DNA of 64,000 bases from an uncultured Desulfosarcina sp. (GCF_963668215.1 NZ_OY764190.1:5518001-5582000), one strand, 5' to 3'; numbered from the stretch's first letter, positions 1 to 9,377 are shown. Numbers and translations are program-made. Notes: a model not told the origin generated them from the letters alone.

Positions 1-354
1 ATGATGATCTACCTCAGCAAAATTTACGTCGACGACCCGGGAAGCAACATTACCCTCCGGAATTTTCCGGAAACCGGTGAATACGACTCAACGGCGCGAA
101 TCGACAGGGTCAAGACCCTGGACGGCGGCGGTGTGCTTTCCCATAACGGAACGAGTTGCGTCGACCGTGATTTCGAGGTCGAGTGCCGGGTCAGCGAGGC
201 TGAAGCGGCGGTGCTGAAGCTATTTCATGAAAACGGGATACTGCTTCGCCTCAGCTTCTGGGAGGGATCGTTCAAGGCATACATTTTCCGACTTAACATC
301 CAGCGCGATGGCGCCGCGGCCATCGTTTTCTATTTCAAGGAGAAACTCTCATGA
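1..354 (+). CDS. Phage tail-region protein, unknown family
   Basis: A 117-residue protein at the very start of the window; it may begin further upstream. I do not recognise the family. It has no signal peptide or membrane segment and reads as a compact beta-rich protein. It is placed as a tail gene by context: it overlaps the next gene by 4 bases (ATGA) and lies in one tightly packed forward operon with a LamG-domain protein and the lysis genes. A short connector or tail-assembly protein is plausible, but that is inferred from position only. Confidence 0.6.
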   Translation: MMIYLSKIYVDDPGSNITLRNFPETGEYDSTARIDRVKTLDGGGVLSHNGTSCVDRDFEVECRVSEAEAAVLKLFHENGILLRLSFWEGSFKAYIFRLNIQRDGAAAIVFYFKEKLS

Positions 355-956
355 GTCGTGATTTTTATATCGGTGGCAAATGGTTTGTCGAACATTGGCG
401 CAAGGGGTTGTTGGCTGCGGCCAGAGCCTTATACGGCCGATGCTTTCATCAAAAAGTGCTGATCGGCAGCAATTGGCATTTCGAATTCTGGCGGGGCGAC
501 CGTATCTTTGCCGAACGGGTCGAGGAAAACATCTGCCCGGATGCATATATCAACCATGTGCTTGACGTTGTCCATTCGAACGGCACCAAAATTTATCCCT
601 GGTATCTTCTGCTTTTTTCGGATGACTATACACCGCTGGCAACGGACACCTACGCTTCGCCCGGATTCACCGAAGCTACCGGCTACAATGAGACGACCCG
701 CCCACAATGGGGAGAAGATGGCGTTTCAAACAAGGCGATCAGCAACGAGTCGAACAAGGCGTCTTACACCATGGACGGGACGGATGCCACCATTCACGGG
801 GCCGCGATGGTTTCTCTCGATACCAAGGGCGACACCGTTGGCGGCGGCCTGTTGGGTCCGGTTATCCGGTTCAGCCAGGGGCCGGTCACCGGGATTGTCG
901 CTGCCGACGTGATCAAGGTTTGGGAAGAGATCACCGGTTCCGACGTCGCGTCTTGA
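351..956 (+). CDS. Phage tail-region protein, unknown family
   Basis: A 201-residue soluble protein starting in a 4-base overlap with the gene before it. The N-terminal third is rich in Trp, Phe and Arg (residues 1-50), the middle is Gly/Thr/Ser rich, and the C-terminus is hydrophobic and beta-prone. No signal peptide, transmembrane segment or catalytic motif was seen. Position between a small tail protein and a large LamG protein suggests a virion structural protein, perhaps part of the distal tail. Family unknown. Confidence 0.6.
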   Translation: MSRDFYIGGKWFVEHWRKGLLAAARALYGRCFHQKVLIGSNWHFEFWRGDRIFAERVEENICPDAYINHVLDVVHSNGTKIYPWYLLLFSDDYTPLATDTYASPGFTEATGYNETTRPQWGEDGVSNKAISNESNKASYTMDGTDATIHGAAMVSLDTKGDTVGGGLLGPVIRFSQGPVTGIVAADVIKVWEEITGSDVAS

Positions 957-968
957 GAAGGCCTTCCC

Positions 969-2843
969 ATGGCAATCTTTACGATAGATCATACAAAGAT
1001 CGATTCGGATCTTTACAATTTTCCGGTCGGGATCATCCTCGGTCCCGATTTCCTGTCCGGACTCGGTTCCGAAGATAGCCAGTATCTTTATGCCGAAGTG
1101 AATGAGGATCAATGCTACATAGAAATAGAGAACTGGCTTCCTCAACTCAACATGGGTGCCATTTGGGTGAAAGTGCCGATCCTGTCCAGTTCATCAGATA
1201 CGGCCATCAATGTTTATATCGGCGAGTCTCCCAATAACGACCATTTAATTGTTCCTCTTGTCTGGGAATCGAACCATGCCGGTGTTTGGGATATGTGCAT
1301 GCCGCCGGTAAGTGCGCCCTTTATTTTCGAGTCGACGATGAATGGCAACAATGCCACACCCGGCGGGAGCATGACGGACGATGACATGGTCCCCGGTGAC
1401 TTCGGTCTGGCTTTGGATTTCGACGGCACGGATGACCGTCTTACGGTTCCGGCGTCGGCGTCGTTGAACGATTTGCAGCAAAAGACCATCGAGATCTTTT
1501 TCAATGCGGACAGTTGGGGCGGCAACAATTGCGGCCGATTGGTGAAAAAAGGCGGTCCGGAAGATGACAGCGGCTGGCAGGTTTATATCAGCCAGGCCAC
1601 CGGGACAATTGAGTTTACTCAGGCATTCAACGGAAATGCCACCATCGCCAAATGGCGGGCGGAAACAAACGCCGTTTCCCTTTCGACACCGATCTATGTC
1701 GTCATCACCTACGATCGGACCAGCACCGCGAACGATCCCACCATAGAAATCAACGGGGTTGCCCAAACCATTACCGAAATTGTCTCCCCCGTCGGATCTG
1801 CGGATTCCGATGCCGCGCAGGATCTGTGGATCGCTGCGCGGGAGGCGACCGGCGGCGGGGCCGATTGCGCGTTCGACGGCAGGATCGATGTGGTTCGCGT
1901 CTCCAACGTCATCCGATCCGGCGCCTGGAGAAAGGCGGCCTTTCATTGTTTGGCCGGAACCATTTTTAAAATCGCCGGCGAAACGACGGTTTCCGGCGGA
2001 ATCACCCTGGGCCTGTCAGCCGCGGCCGGGGCCACCAATCTCAGCAACCAGGGCGGCAGCGCCGGGTTGGGATTATCCGCCCGGGCCGGCGCTACGTTCG
2101 GGAACCATTTCAAGGCGGCCGCCATCCTGGGCATGTCAGCCACCGCCGGCAGAAATATCGAGGTCTCCAGGGGCGGCCTGGCCGGTCTGGGCCTGTCCGT
2201 CGCTGCCGGCAGGAACGTTGAACGGACCAAAGCCGGCCAGGTCGGCCTGGGATTTTCGGCTACGGCCGGGGCCTTCAATTTCACCCGATGGATGGCCGCC
2301 AATGCCCACCGGGCCATCTATTCCTATTTCGCCAGGATTACCGGCGATGGTGACGGAATGGACGATTTCGAATTTGTTGGATTGAAATCGTTTCAGTTCC
2401 GGCGCCGGTCGGGCGAATCGTCTTTTCTTTCTTTTGTTATTCCTTTTTCGGATGAGGCGCAGAACGCGATAGCAGCGAGAACGCACGGACAGATTATCGT
2501 CGATATGGTTGCAACGGTCGGAGGGTCGCAATCGCTGCGAGAGGAGCTGACGCGGGCTAAGTTCGATTCCGTCCGGTCCGACAAGGGGCCAAGCAGCAAG
2601 AGCCTGACGCTCACCGGCTACAAGACCCAGACGTTTGGTGCCAACCGGATCGCGCTTCAAAACGTGATGACCGAAACGACGCTGGACGATGGCCGGCTGC
2701 AGTACCGTTGCGCGAAACCGGATTTTTACCTGAGGCCGGGCGACACGGCGGTTTACGGTCCGGACGAAATCGTGGTCGGTTCAATCACATGCATCGTTTC
2801 TCCGGTTTCTGAATCCATGTACGTCCAGGAGGCCGCCGTCTGA
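969..2843 (+). CDS. Large tail protein with LamG-like domain and internal glycine-rich repeats
   Basis: A 624-residue protein. Residues about 120-310 look like a concanavalin A/LamG-type jelly roll (FDGTDDRLTVP, then a repeated IEIFFNADSW-like strand pattern and VVITYDRT...IEINGV), a fold common in phage tail fibres and adhesion proteins that bind glycans. Residues about 340-435 hold five copies of a repeat with core GLGLSAxAGA, encoded roughly at 1985-2280. The C-terminal 190 residues differ and include an RRRSGESSFLSFVIPF segment, possibly the part docking on the tail. It ends in a 1-base overlap with the next gene. Role inferred: receptor-binding or tail-tip protein. Confidence 0.65.
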   Translation: MAIFTIDHTKIDSDLYNFPVGIILGPDFLSGLGSEDSQYLYAEVNEDQCYIEIENWLPQLNMGAIWVKVPILSSSSDTAINVYIGESPNNDHLIVPLVWESNHAGVWDMCMPPVSAPFIFESTMNGNNATPGGSMTDDDMVPGDFGLALDFDGTDDRLTVPASASLNDLQQKTIEIFFNADSWGGNNCGRLVKKGGPEDDSGWQVYISQATGTIEFTQAFNGNATIAKWRAETNAVSLSTPIYVVITYDRTSTANDPTIEINGVAQTITEIVSPVGSADSDAAQDLWIAAREATGGGADCAFDGRIDVVRVSNVIRSGAWRKAAFHCLAGTIFKIAGETTVSGGITLGLSAAAGATNLSNQGGSAGLGLSARAGATFGNHFKAAAILGMSATAGRNIEVSRGGLAGLGLSVAAGRNVERTKAGQVGLGFSATAGAFNFTRWMAANAHRAIYSYFARITGDGDGMDDFEFVGLKSFQFRRRSGESSFLSFVIPFSDEAQNAIAARTHGQIIVDMVATVGGSQSLREELTRAKFDSVRSDKGPSSKSLTLTGYKTQTFGANRIALQNVMTETTLDDGRLQYRCAKPDFYLRPGDTAVYGPDEIVVGSITCIVSPVSESMYVQEAAV

Positions 2844-4654
2844 TGGGCAAGGCTGCGATCATAAGCGAGGCCGGGGACGGCCTTTACACCATCGAGGTCA
2901 GGCATGACACCTCGGTTGCCGACGCCCAGCTGGCCAAACTGGAATCCATGCTGGCGACGGTCGATGCCAGGATCACCGAAGAGTCGGGTAAACCGAAGCC
3001 GGATCAAAGCGTGATTTCGTCCCTGAAGCTGCGCAAGACGGCCATCGAAAAGCGTTTCGACCGGGTCAAGGAAGCGGCCGAGGCAGATTACCAAACGCAG
3101 GCATGGTGCGCGGATCTCACCGAAGGGCTGGCCGGCGAGGTCGGCACCATCGAGCCGGGCGCGGAGATGAAAAACGGAATCAACATCCGCCCCGGGTTCG
3201 ATGACGGCGCGGTATTTGTCCGGGAGCGGGACGGCCAGGCCACACCGTTTCTGACCATGGACGTTGCCGACGCCATGCGGAATTTTGCCATCATGCCCGC
3301 CATCCAGCGATGGCGCCCGACGTACCGGTACGCGACCATCTCCAATATCGATACCGAGGCGGACACCTGCCGGGTGACCCTGGAACCCCTTTTCAGTTCG
3401 ATCCGGGACCTGGATATCAATTACCAGGGCGCTTATGACGACGTTCCGGTCGAATACATGAGCTGCAACGCGGCGGCGTTCGAGAATGGCGATGCGGTTA
3501 TCATCAGGTTCGATCCTTACGACGTCTCCGGGCAACCGAAGGTGATCGGGTTCAAGTCCAATCCGAAACCCTGCGAGATCCGGGAGTTCGTGATCGTCCG
3601 GACTCAGGAGATGACCGGGGCGGCGGGCACACCGGCCTTTATCGTCTGGGATCCTAAAACGGACAATTATGCCGTGCATCCGGATCTTGACGGGATATCC
3701 TGGCCGGCGAGCTTCAACGACCTGGCGACGTTCTTTTCGAAAACGGCGATTGTTTCATCGTCGGTGAATATCAACGAACGGGTCTGGAATATCGATTCGC
3801 TCAAAGGGGAAACGGATACTTCCTTTTCCTCGATACCTTCATCCCGACAAAGCGCGTTCACATTGGGCGGGACATACTATGCCAGTATAGACCAGCATAC
3901 CGTCAGCCAGACTTTCGGCGATTGCGACGGGGACGGCCAGAACGATGACCTTGAAGAGTTTGATATCTCGCAAAGCGTTCACCTTGACGCGGTACAGGAT
4001 TATAGTTTTACCCAATTCGTATTTTCACCGGGGGTCAGTATAGGATGCACACTGCAATCGGCCTATTTGGGAAGTGGTATGCCCTTGCCGGTCGGCGGCC
4101 TTGCGCCTTGGCGCATCGGATACCTGTTGAACCGTAATTGGGGACGGAATGGATGCCTTTCGGCTTTCGATGACGGGAATATCGACGTTACTTTTTATAC
4201 GCCTATCGGCAGCGAAGGGTTCAAGCTGGCGACCTGGGAAGCCGGTTATCAATATGAAAAACACGGCGACACAAAGCCGCAAACATACATCTATAACGGG
4301 TTTCGAAGCGATTATGGCCGTCAGTTCTATCCGTCCGTCTTCTCGGGGAAAACCATCGTTCAAACCTTTATGAGCCTTCGAAAAAATTTCGGCGGCAATT
4401 ACAGCGGCCCGGATCTTTACGGGGATGGCGGCATGACTCAGGAGACGACCTATGCCGTTAACGCTATTTGTTCATGCCAGTTTTTCGAAGATCCGGAAGA
4501 TCCCGGCGGGTCCCCGACGAACGAAATCGATCCGACAACATGTTCCAGGTCGACCGCCTTCGAAACGGCGGTCGTAGGGCTGGCCCAATCGGCATTTGAG
4601 GCGGACCCGGGCAACTGGAATTACCTCGCCGTGGATATCAGGGAGGCCGCATAA
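2843..4654 (+). CDS. Large tail protein with calcium-binding-like loop
   Basis: A 603-residue protein. Residues about 25-90 form a charged helical, probably coiled-coil segment. The middle is beta-rich, and around residue 360 there is an acidic DCDGDGQNDDLEEF loop resembling dockerin or thrombospondin type-3 calcium-binding loops. Several paired cysteines occur near the C-terminus (NAICSCQFF, TTCSRS). The start overlaps the preceding stop by one base, so the two are probably translationally coupled. Context makes it a tail or baseplate component. Family not recognised. Confidence 0.6.
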   Translation: MGKAAIISEAGDGLYTIEVRHDTSVADAQLAKLESMLATVDARITEESGKPKPDQSVISSLKLRKTAIEKRFDRVKEAAEADYQTQAWCADLTEGLAGEVGTIEPGAEMKNGINIRPGFDDGAVFVRERDGQATPFLTMDVADAMRNFAIMPAIQRWRPTYRYATISNIDTEADTCRVTLEPLFSSIRDLDINYQGAYDDVPVEYMSCNAAAFENGDAVIIRFDPYDVSGQPKVIGFKSNPKPCEIREFVIVRTQEMTGAAGTPAFIVWDPKTDNYAVHPDLDGISWPASFNDLATFFSKTAIVSSSVNINERVWNIDSLKGETDTSFSSIPSSRQSAFTLGGTYYASIDQHTVSQTFGDCDGDGQNDDLEEFDISQSVHLDAVQDYSFTQFVFSPGVSIGCTLQSAYLGSGMPLPVGGLAPWRIGYLLNRNWGRNGCLSAFDDGNIDVTFYTPIGSEGFKLATWEAGYQYEKHGDTKPQTYIYNGFRSDYGRQFYPSVFSGKTIVQTFMSLRKNFGGNYSGPDLYGDGGMTQETTYAVNAICSCQFFEDPEDPGGSPTNEIDPTTCSRSTAFETAVVGLAQSAFEADPGNWNYLAVDIREAA

Positions 4655-4655
4655 C

Positions 4656-4943
4656 ATGACGGATCTGGAAAGAGTCCTCGACAAGCTGGAGGAACAAAAC
4701 AAACGGTTGGACCAGATCGAAAGGGCCGTTACCGCAATCGCCGTGCAGGATGAAAAGATCGTCAACCTGCAAACCCAGGTCAACGGCCTGTGGAAAAAGA
4801 TCGATCTTTATTTTTCTGGAAACGGCGTCATTCCGAAAATGCAGCAGCACCAGGCAAGCTGCCCCAGGAACCAGGTCAAATATATCTGGGGTGCCGTGTT
4901 CGTCACGGCGTTATCGGTAATCATCAAATTTCTTGTGGGGTGA
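4656..4943 (+). CDS. Coiled-coil protein with C-terminal membrane helix, holin-like
   Basis: A 95-residue protein starting at the ATG directly after the preceding stop. Residues 1-45 are a heptad-rich coiled coil (LERVLDKLEEQNKRLDQIE), followed by a short linker and a single C-terminal transmembrane helix (YIWGAVFVTALSVIIKFLVG). This layout matches XhlA-like phage lysis proteins. It sits immediately upstream of the endolysin gene, which supports a role in lysis or membrane anchoring. No enzyme motif is present. Confidence 0.6.
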   Translation: MTDLERVLDKLEEQNKRLDQIERAVTAIAVQDEKIVNLQTQVNGLWKKIDLYFSGNGVIPKMQQHQASCPRNQVKYIWGAVFVTALSVIIKFLVG

Positions 4944-4946
4944 AAG

Positions 4947-5318
4947 ATGAAAGTCGGTCAGCTATCGGAACATTTTTTCAGGCATGAATTCGCCTGCAAG
5001 TGCGGCTGCGGATTCGATACCGTGGACGCGGAATTGATCCGGGTGCTTGAGGACCTCCGGACAGAATTCGGGGACAGGAAGATCAAGATCAATTCGGGTT
5101 GTCGCTGCGAGGCGCACAACCAGGCCGAAGGCGGCAGTTCCGGATCCATGCACCTGCAGGGCAAGGCGACGGATTTCAGGGTCGATGGCGTCGATGCTGA
5201 CGCAGTCGCCGACTTCCTCGAGAATCTCTATCCGAACTGCTACGGGATCGGGCGCTACAATGGCCGGACGCATATCGATGTCAGGCTTCACAAAGCCAGA
5301 TGGGACAAAAGGGGGTAA
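4947..5318 (+). CDS. Phage endolysin, M15-family peptidase
   Basis: A 123-residue protein matching the small phage M15 D-Ala-D-Ala carboxypeptidase/endopeptidase group, zinc enzymes that cut the peptide stems of peptidoglycan. Visible ligand region: SGCRCEAHN, SMHLQGKATDFR (His and Asp zinc ligands) and THIDVR (His ligand). Length is normal for this single-domain family. There is no signal peptide, so export would rely on a holin, and a holin-like gene starts 2 bases after its stop codon. Start ATG at 4947 follows the upstream gene by 3 bases. Confidence 0.85.
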   Translation: MKVGQLSEHFFRHEFACKCGCGFDTVDAELIRVLEDLRTEFGDRKIKINSGCRCEAHNQAEGGSSGSMHLQGKATDFRVDGVDADAVADFLENLYPNCYGIGRYNGRTHIDVRLHKARWDKRG

Positions 5319-5319
5319 C

Positions 5320-5913
5320 ATGGAACCGATTTCAATCATAACAGCGGCCATGGGGCTGGCCAAGGTTGTTCCGGGCATTATCGGTCTGTTCAAGGGCAAG
5401 GACGCTGAGGAAAAGGCGGCCGGCGTGGTCAAGATCGCCCAGGATATTACCGGCGTTGACGATCCCCAGGGGGCGGTTGATGGAGTTATCAACGATCCAG
5501 CATTGGCGATACAGTTCAAGGAAAAGATGCTTGATCACACGCTGGCGATGCGCGAAGCGGACAACACTCAATTGGAGATCGTCAACGCCACGATCCGGGC
5601 AGAGCTTTCCTCGACGGACAAATACAATTCGAGATGGCGGGCGACGTTCGGCTACATGGTGGCCTTTTCCTGGTTTGTCACTTTCGCGGGCCTGGTTACT
5701 GCGGTAATCATCATCGTGGTGAAAAGCCCGGACAAACTGGGTGAAATCCTGACAGCCCTGGGAACCATGATGGCCAATACCAGCATGCTCTGGGGCGTGG
5801 CTCTTTCCATCCTGGGTATCACCGTCCACAAGCGCTCAAAGGACAAGGAAACCGCCGCCGGCGTTTCCTCGACGGGCTCCCTCCAGAACCTTTTGTCAAT
5901 GTTTAAGCGCTGA
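5320..5913 (+). CDS. Holin-like membrane protein (3TM type)
   Basis: A 197-residue protein. An N-terminal hydrophobic stretch (residues 1-22) and two C-terminal helices (about residues 110-135 and 148-168) flank an amphipathic charged middle, the layout of phage 3-TM holins. The C-terminal tail is basic and cytoplasmic in type (VHKRSKDKE). The start at 5320, two bases after the endolysin stop, was chosen over a longer in-frame reading because that reading would run through the endolysin gene. It is the last gene of the tail/lysis operon and is followed by a terminator. Function inferred. Confidence 0.7.
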   Translation: MEPISIITAAMGLAKVVPGIIGLFKGKDAEEKAAGVVKIAQDITGVDDPQGAVDGVINDPALAIQFKEKMLDHTLAMREADNTQLEIVNATIRAELSSTDKYNSRWRATFGYMVAFSWFVTFAGLVTAVIIIVVKSPDKLGEILTALGTMMANTSMLWGVALSILGITVHKRSKDKETAAGVSSTGSLQNLLSMFKR

Positions 5914-5927
5914 CTTCCATCCATTAA

Positions 5928-5969
5928 AACACAAAAGCCACCTTCATTTGCAGGCGGCTTTTCTGTTGT
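5928..5969 (+). terminator. Rho-independent terminator after the lysis cassette
   Basis: An inverted repeat (arms ACACAAAAGCC and GGCTTTTCTGTTGTGT, with one mismatch region) with a loop of about 10 bases and a short T run. It lies 15 bases after the holin stop codon, where the forward phage operon ends and minus-strand genes begin. Confidence 0.6.
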
Positions 5970-5998
5970 GTGTGGCCATGGGGCATTCGAAAATTGTG

Positions 5999-6535
5999 TT
6001 ATTCAAGTTTTTTTTCAATACTCTTTACACGAGCCTCGGCCTGGCTGACTTTAATCTGCTTCATCTGTTCCCATGACACAGGGCCACCACCACCTCGAAG
6101 AGAACCAAGACTTGCTTGGAGGGCTTCTGCCGCGAATGCCGATGGTCGCGCTGATTTAACGTTTTCAAGATAGGTCCTTGCCTTTTCAAGCTGATCGTAT
6201 AGTTCCCTTCGCTCATCATAGGAAAGTTGTGGTTTTTCAGTCTTGACGTTGGTTGGATCGTTCTCTTTATTGTCTGTTTTAGGCCCCTCAAGTACCCTTA
6301 TGTTCGGATCATGCTTAACCAATGAGACATCTTTCACCATATCGTCTTTAATGCCAACAGATGTCCCGTATTTTTGATAATAGAACATATCTCCGTCGCG
6401 GTGATAGGAAGTGGTGCGCACCACGCGTCCGTTTTTAAGGGTAACATCATACTCTTCCGAAAAAGCTGGTAAATCCAGAATAAAAAAAAGGATGAAGAAC
6501 AAAAAATACAAGTAAAAATGGCTGCGATATTTCAT
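5999..6535 (-). CDS. Exported protein of unknown function
   Basis: A 178-residue protein with a clear Sec signal peptide (hydrophobic FYLYFLFFILFFILDLP, cleavage likely after PAFS). The mature N-terminus contains a short beta hairpin of the type VTLKNGRVVRTTSY seen in many small periplasmic proteins, followed by a long charged helical C-terminus ending in a probable coiled coil. An AAGGAGAG ribosome-binding site precedes the ATG. It is convergent with the phage lysis operon. Low GC compared with the phage genes suggests separate origin. No specific function can be assigned. Confidence 0.7.
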   Translation of the reverse strand: MKYRSHFYLYFLFFILFFILDLPAFSEEYDVTLKNGRVVRTTSYHRDGDMFYYQKYGTSVGIKDDMVKDVSLVKHDPNIRVLEGPKTDNKENDPTNVKTEKPQLSYDERRELYDQLEKARTYLENVKSARPSAFAAEALQASLGSLRGGGGPVSWEQMKQIKVSQAEARVKSIEKKLE

Positions 6536-6942
6536 TTTCTCTCCTTTAGGATCGCGTCCCTCCAGGTGGCTTAAATAAATAACTCGTACAAAAGAGAGAA
6601 AACTTTAGATTAATTTCATAAAAACAGCCTGCCAGCGGTGCGTCGGATAGTCGAGAAGACGATAATAAGTGCTTAATCATCATGCAGGTTATAAATATTT
6701 GCTGTAGCGAAAATAAGGCTATCGGCCATTGGAAGGTTGTGTTGCAAACTGATTTGAGCAGCTTTATTGTCCGAATAATTAAGATTTAATATCTGACCTT
6801 CTTATTTCTGTGTAGAACCGAAAGAATCTATACATTCTCTCGTGCCTGAATTACCATAATTACTAAAAAATTAACCAACAATTCTTTCTTTACTTTGCAG
6901 GCATGGTTCCCAACATCAAGAACCGCCATCCTTTTATAAAAT
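6536..6942. other. AT-rich intergenic region, no gene seen
   Basis: About 400 bases between two minus-strand exported-protein genes. No open frame with a ribosome-binding site, no tRNA and no clear repeat was found. It presumably holds the promoter of the 5999-6535 gene and the end of the transcript from the upstream genes. Confidence 0.5.
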
Positions 6943-8346
6943 CTATGGATTTTCTATTATTTTAAGATTTGTTGGAGCTAATAAATCATTTTCTGAAGAT
7001 GAGGTTTCGGATGAAGAATACTTTGCAGAAATTTTTGAAAGGCCGTGTATGCTATTAGTGTAAGTATAGTAACCTGTGGATGACCAGTCCTTAATGTCTG
7101 CATTATCTTCGTTATAAAAATACAACTCTGTATAATTTGAGGAAACTCTCAGAGATGGCGGAGATCCAACGAGTTGATAGGTAACATAATAGCTTTTTTC
7201 ATTGTTTAGCGTAAATGGTATTAAATTACTTGATTTCTCCCTCTCTGAAAGCACTGTAGCCTCATAATCATTCCAATTTTCTTCTGTCTGATCATCAAAT
7301 GTTACCTTTGTCCATGTCGAATCAACAACGTTCCCCTCAGGATCGGAAGGGTCAATTTCCGCAATTGAAACCTTCTTTACCTTATAATCACCGTAGTTTC
7401 TATTCCCAAAGGTTATTACAACATTGTTCCCTTGCCCATGAATAGTATTTCCATCTATTTTCGATCTTATACACCATTTTACATCTGAATCATACCATGC
7501 AGTAGATCCTATTTCGTTTAAGGCGTTCCATGACTCTACCAGGCTATCGTCCAGAGGGACTTGATTATTGACAATCAACTCTCTGACATACTTATACGGC
7601 CACATTGTTTCCGGTGGTTTATGAATATCAATTTCATCTTCTATTGAGGATAAAATATAATCCATAAAATTAACACAGTTATCATCCCAAAGAAAATAGA
7701 AGAAGGCTGAGTCAGTATAATTGTATATTTTCAAGTCTTTACAATCGTTTTCTGTTATACAGGCTAATTGTTTTTTTATTTCATTCATATCATCAAACTG
7801 ATGGAAAGTGTTTTGTGAATAAGAAGCTGAACTATCTAATAAACTTAAATATTTATTATAAAATTCCGGGAGATTTTCCAAAAATTTTACAATAAGATTC
7901 CAATAATCTTTTGTATAGCTAAATCTTGCATTCAACGCCTTATTATAAGCTTCTTCACCAACCTTAATTCTTATACTTTGTTTGGTGTGTGAAAAGTTGT
8001 TGTCACAAGTGTATGGCGTGCCATTAATTGTGCAATCTTTTACAGCTTCATTCCATATTCTACCTGGCCTCGGCTCAAATAACAACATAATATTTTTATC
8101 TTTTGGATAAAATCCAACTGCCTGAATCTCAACAGGTTTTGACCCGTTAAACACCTCAAAAAAGACCATTCCATGAGGTACATCAAATAACTTTTCTGAT
8201 CTTGAATATGCAAATGTAATATAATATTCATAACCGTTTTGCTCGATATTTTTTGTCATATCTCTATTTAAAGTAGGACTTTTACCTAAAGAGATATTAA
8301 CAGTTGAAAATATAATAAGTATCGTTATAATTATGCTTTTTTTCAT
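6943..8346 (-). CDS. Exported AT-rich protein, possibly papain-like fold
   Basis: A 467-residue protein with a signal peptide (KKSIIITILIIFSTVNISLG). A His in VPHGMVFFEV and a later NCVNFMDYI segment recall the His-before-Cys order of permuted NlpC/P60-like (LRAT or DUF4105-type) papain folds, but the similarity is weak and I would not call it an enzyme on this basis. The C-terminal third is Ser/Thr/Asn rich and beta-prone. Start: ATG preceded by GGAGG. It lies 23 bases after an upstream exported protein, so the two are probably one transcript. Strongly AT-rich compared with the phage genes. Confidence 0.65.
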   Translation of the reverse strand: MKKSIIITILIIFSTVNISLGKSPTLNRDMTKNIEQNGYEYYITFAYSRSEKLFDVPHGMVFFEVFNGSKPVEIQAVGFYPKDKNIMLLFEPRPGRIWNEAVKDCTINGTPYTCDNNFSHTKQSIRIKVGEEAYNKALNARFSYTKDYWNLIVKFLENLPEFYNKYLSLLDSSASYSQNTFHQFDDMNEIKKQLACITENDCKDLKIYNYTDSAFFYFLWDDNCVNFMDYILSSIEDEIDIHKPPETMWPYKYVRELIVNNQVPLDDSLVESWNALNEIGSTAWYDSDVKWCIRSKIDGNTIHGQGNNVVITFGNRNYGDYKVKKVSIAEIDPSDPEGNVVDSTWTKVTFDDQTEENWNDYEATVLSEREKSSNLIPFTLNNEKSYYVTYQLVGSPPSLRVSSNYTELYFYNEDNADIKDWSSTGYYTYTNSIHGLSKISAKYSSSETSSSENDLLAPTNLKIIENP

Positions 8347-8369
8347 TTACAACCTCCATCTAATGGTTT

Positions 8370-9377
8370 CTATCCCTCATCACTCGGTTTAAACCACCGA
8401 ACATCAATAACTTGGTCCTCTTGCATCCCAAAAAACCGTTTATAGACATCTGTAGGTACTTGCCTGCTTAATTGAAGCAGGGTATCTTTAAACAATTCGT
8501 TGTATTCATCAAAAATTTTCTCATCTGGCTTTCCCTGCTTTAATAGGCGGTAATCGAGTTCTTCCTTCCTTTCAATCAGCACATCATGCCCTTTAATCAG
8601 GATAGGCAGAAAATCAGCTTTTTTTTGGTCGCCAACTCGCTGCTGGTAATAAAGAGAAAAAAGTTCATCCCGATAGTTTTTGAACACGTCTTTCATGCTT
8701 CGGGAATCTTTCGCGCCCTTCAAATTTCCAAAGTGCTTTGCATACAACATACATTCATCATCCGGTTTAATTAGGGAGCGCTTTTCTGGCTCGGATTGGT
8801 TACAACCCGGGGGAACACCAGGTTTCCAGGGACCGAGCGCTTCGGAGGCTTCCTGACAGTTGTCGAAGCAATATTTTTTCAAGGGCCAGAAACAGGCGCC
8901 GTAGGTGTAATAGAAAAAGGAAGACCAATTATACATTCGAGCATTCTTTACCGTCTTTCCTGTGTGGAACAGACTGCGATTCGCCAATTGATGGCAAACC
9001 CCGATTATCAGATAATAATGTGACGGCCAGCGACACGGTTTTTCAGTGGCCATGTATTTGACGATCTTCTTATTATCTTTAAAAACGAACGATTCCGTAT
9101 CCGTCAGTAAATTTCCACCTGTGCACGCGCCAAAACACGGGAAACTCTCCCATTGGCCATCTTCTTCAGCGAACTTGACATACGTATGATCCGCCGGGCT
9201 TTGCGGAAAATATGCAGGCCGCACTTTCACATTAACAGTTGAGCAATTCCCTATTACGGGATCCGCTCCCCGGCATTCGGTCCCACCCTCTTCAGGGAAA
9301 GCAACACCGTGGAGCGTCATCAGAACAATTGTTAAAATGACTGCTCCACTTATAAAAAAACGTTTGAATTTTTCCAT
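8370..9377 (-). CDS. Exported cysteine-rich protein of unknown function
   Basis: A 335-residue protein with an N-terminal signal sequence (FFISGAVILTIVLMTLHGVA). The mature part carries about a dozen cysteines, mostly in the first 200 residues (TECRG, GNCST, FPCFGACTGG, KYCFDNCQEA), suggesting disulfides in the periplasm or outside the cell. The C-terminal 130 residues are helical and charged. A strong GGGGAGG ribosome-binding site precedes the ATG. First gene of a probable two-gene operon with 6943-8346. I do not recognise the family; lysogenic-conversion cargo or host origin are both possible. Confidence 0.65.
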   Translation of the reverse strand: MEKFKRFFISGAVILTIVLMTLHGVAFPEEGGTECRGADPVIGNCSTVNVKVRPAYFPQSPADHTYVKFAEEDGQWESFPCFGACTGGNLLTDTESFVFKDNKKIVKYMATEKPCRWPSHYYLIIGVCHQLANRSLFHTGKTVKNARMYNWSSFFYYTYGACFWPLKKYCFDNCQEASEALGPWKPGVPPGCNQSEPEKRSLIKPDDECMLYAKHFGNLKGAKDSRSMKDVFKNYRDELFSLYYQQRVGDQKKADFLPILIKGHDVLIERKEELDYRLLKQGKPDEKIFDEYNELFKDTLLQLSRQVPTDVYKRFFGMQEDQVIDVRWFKPSDEG

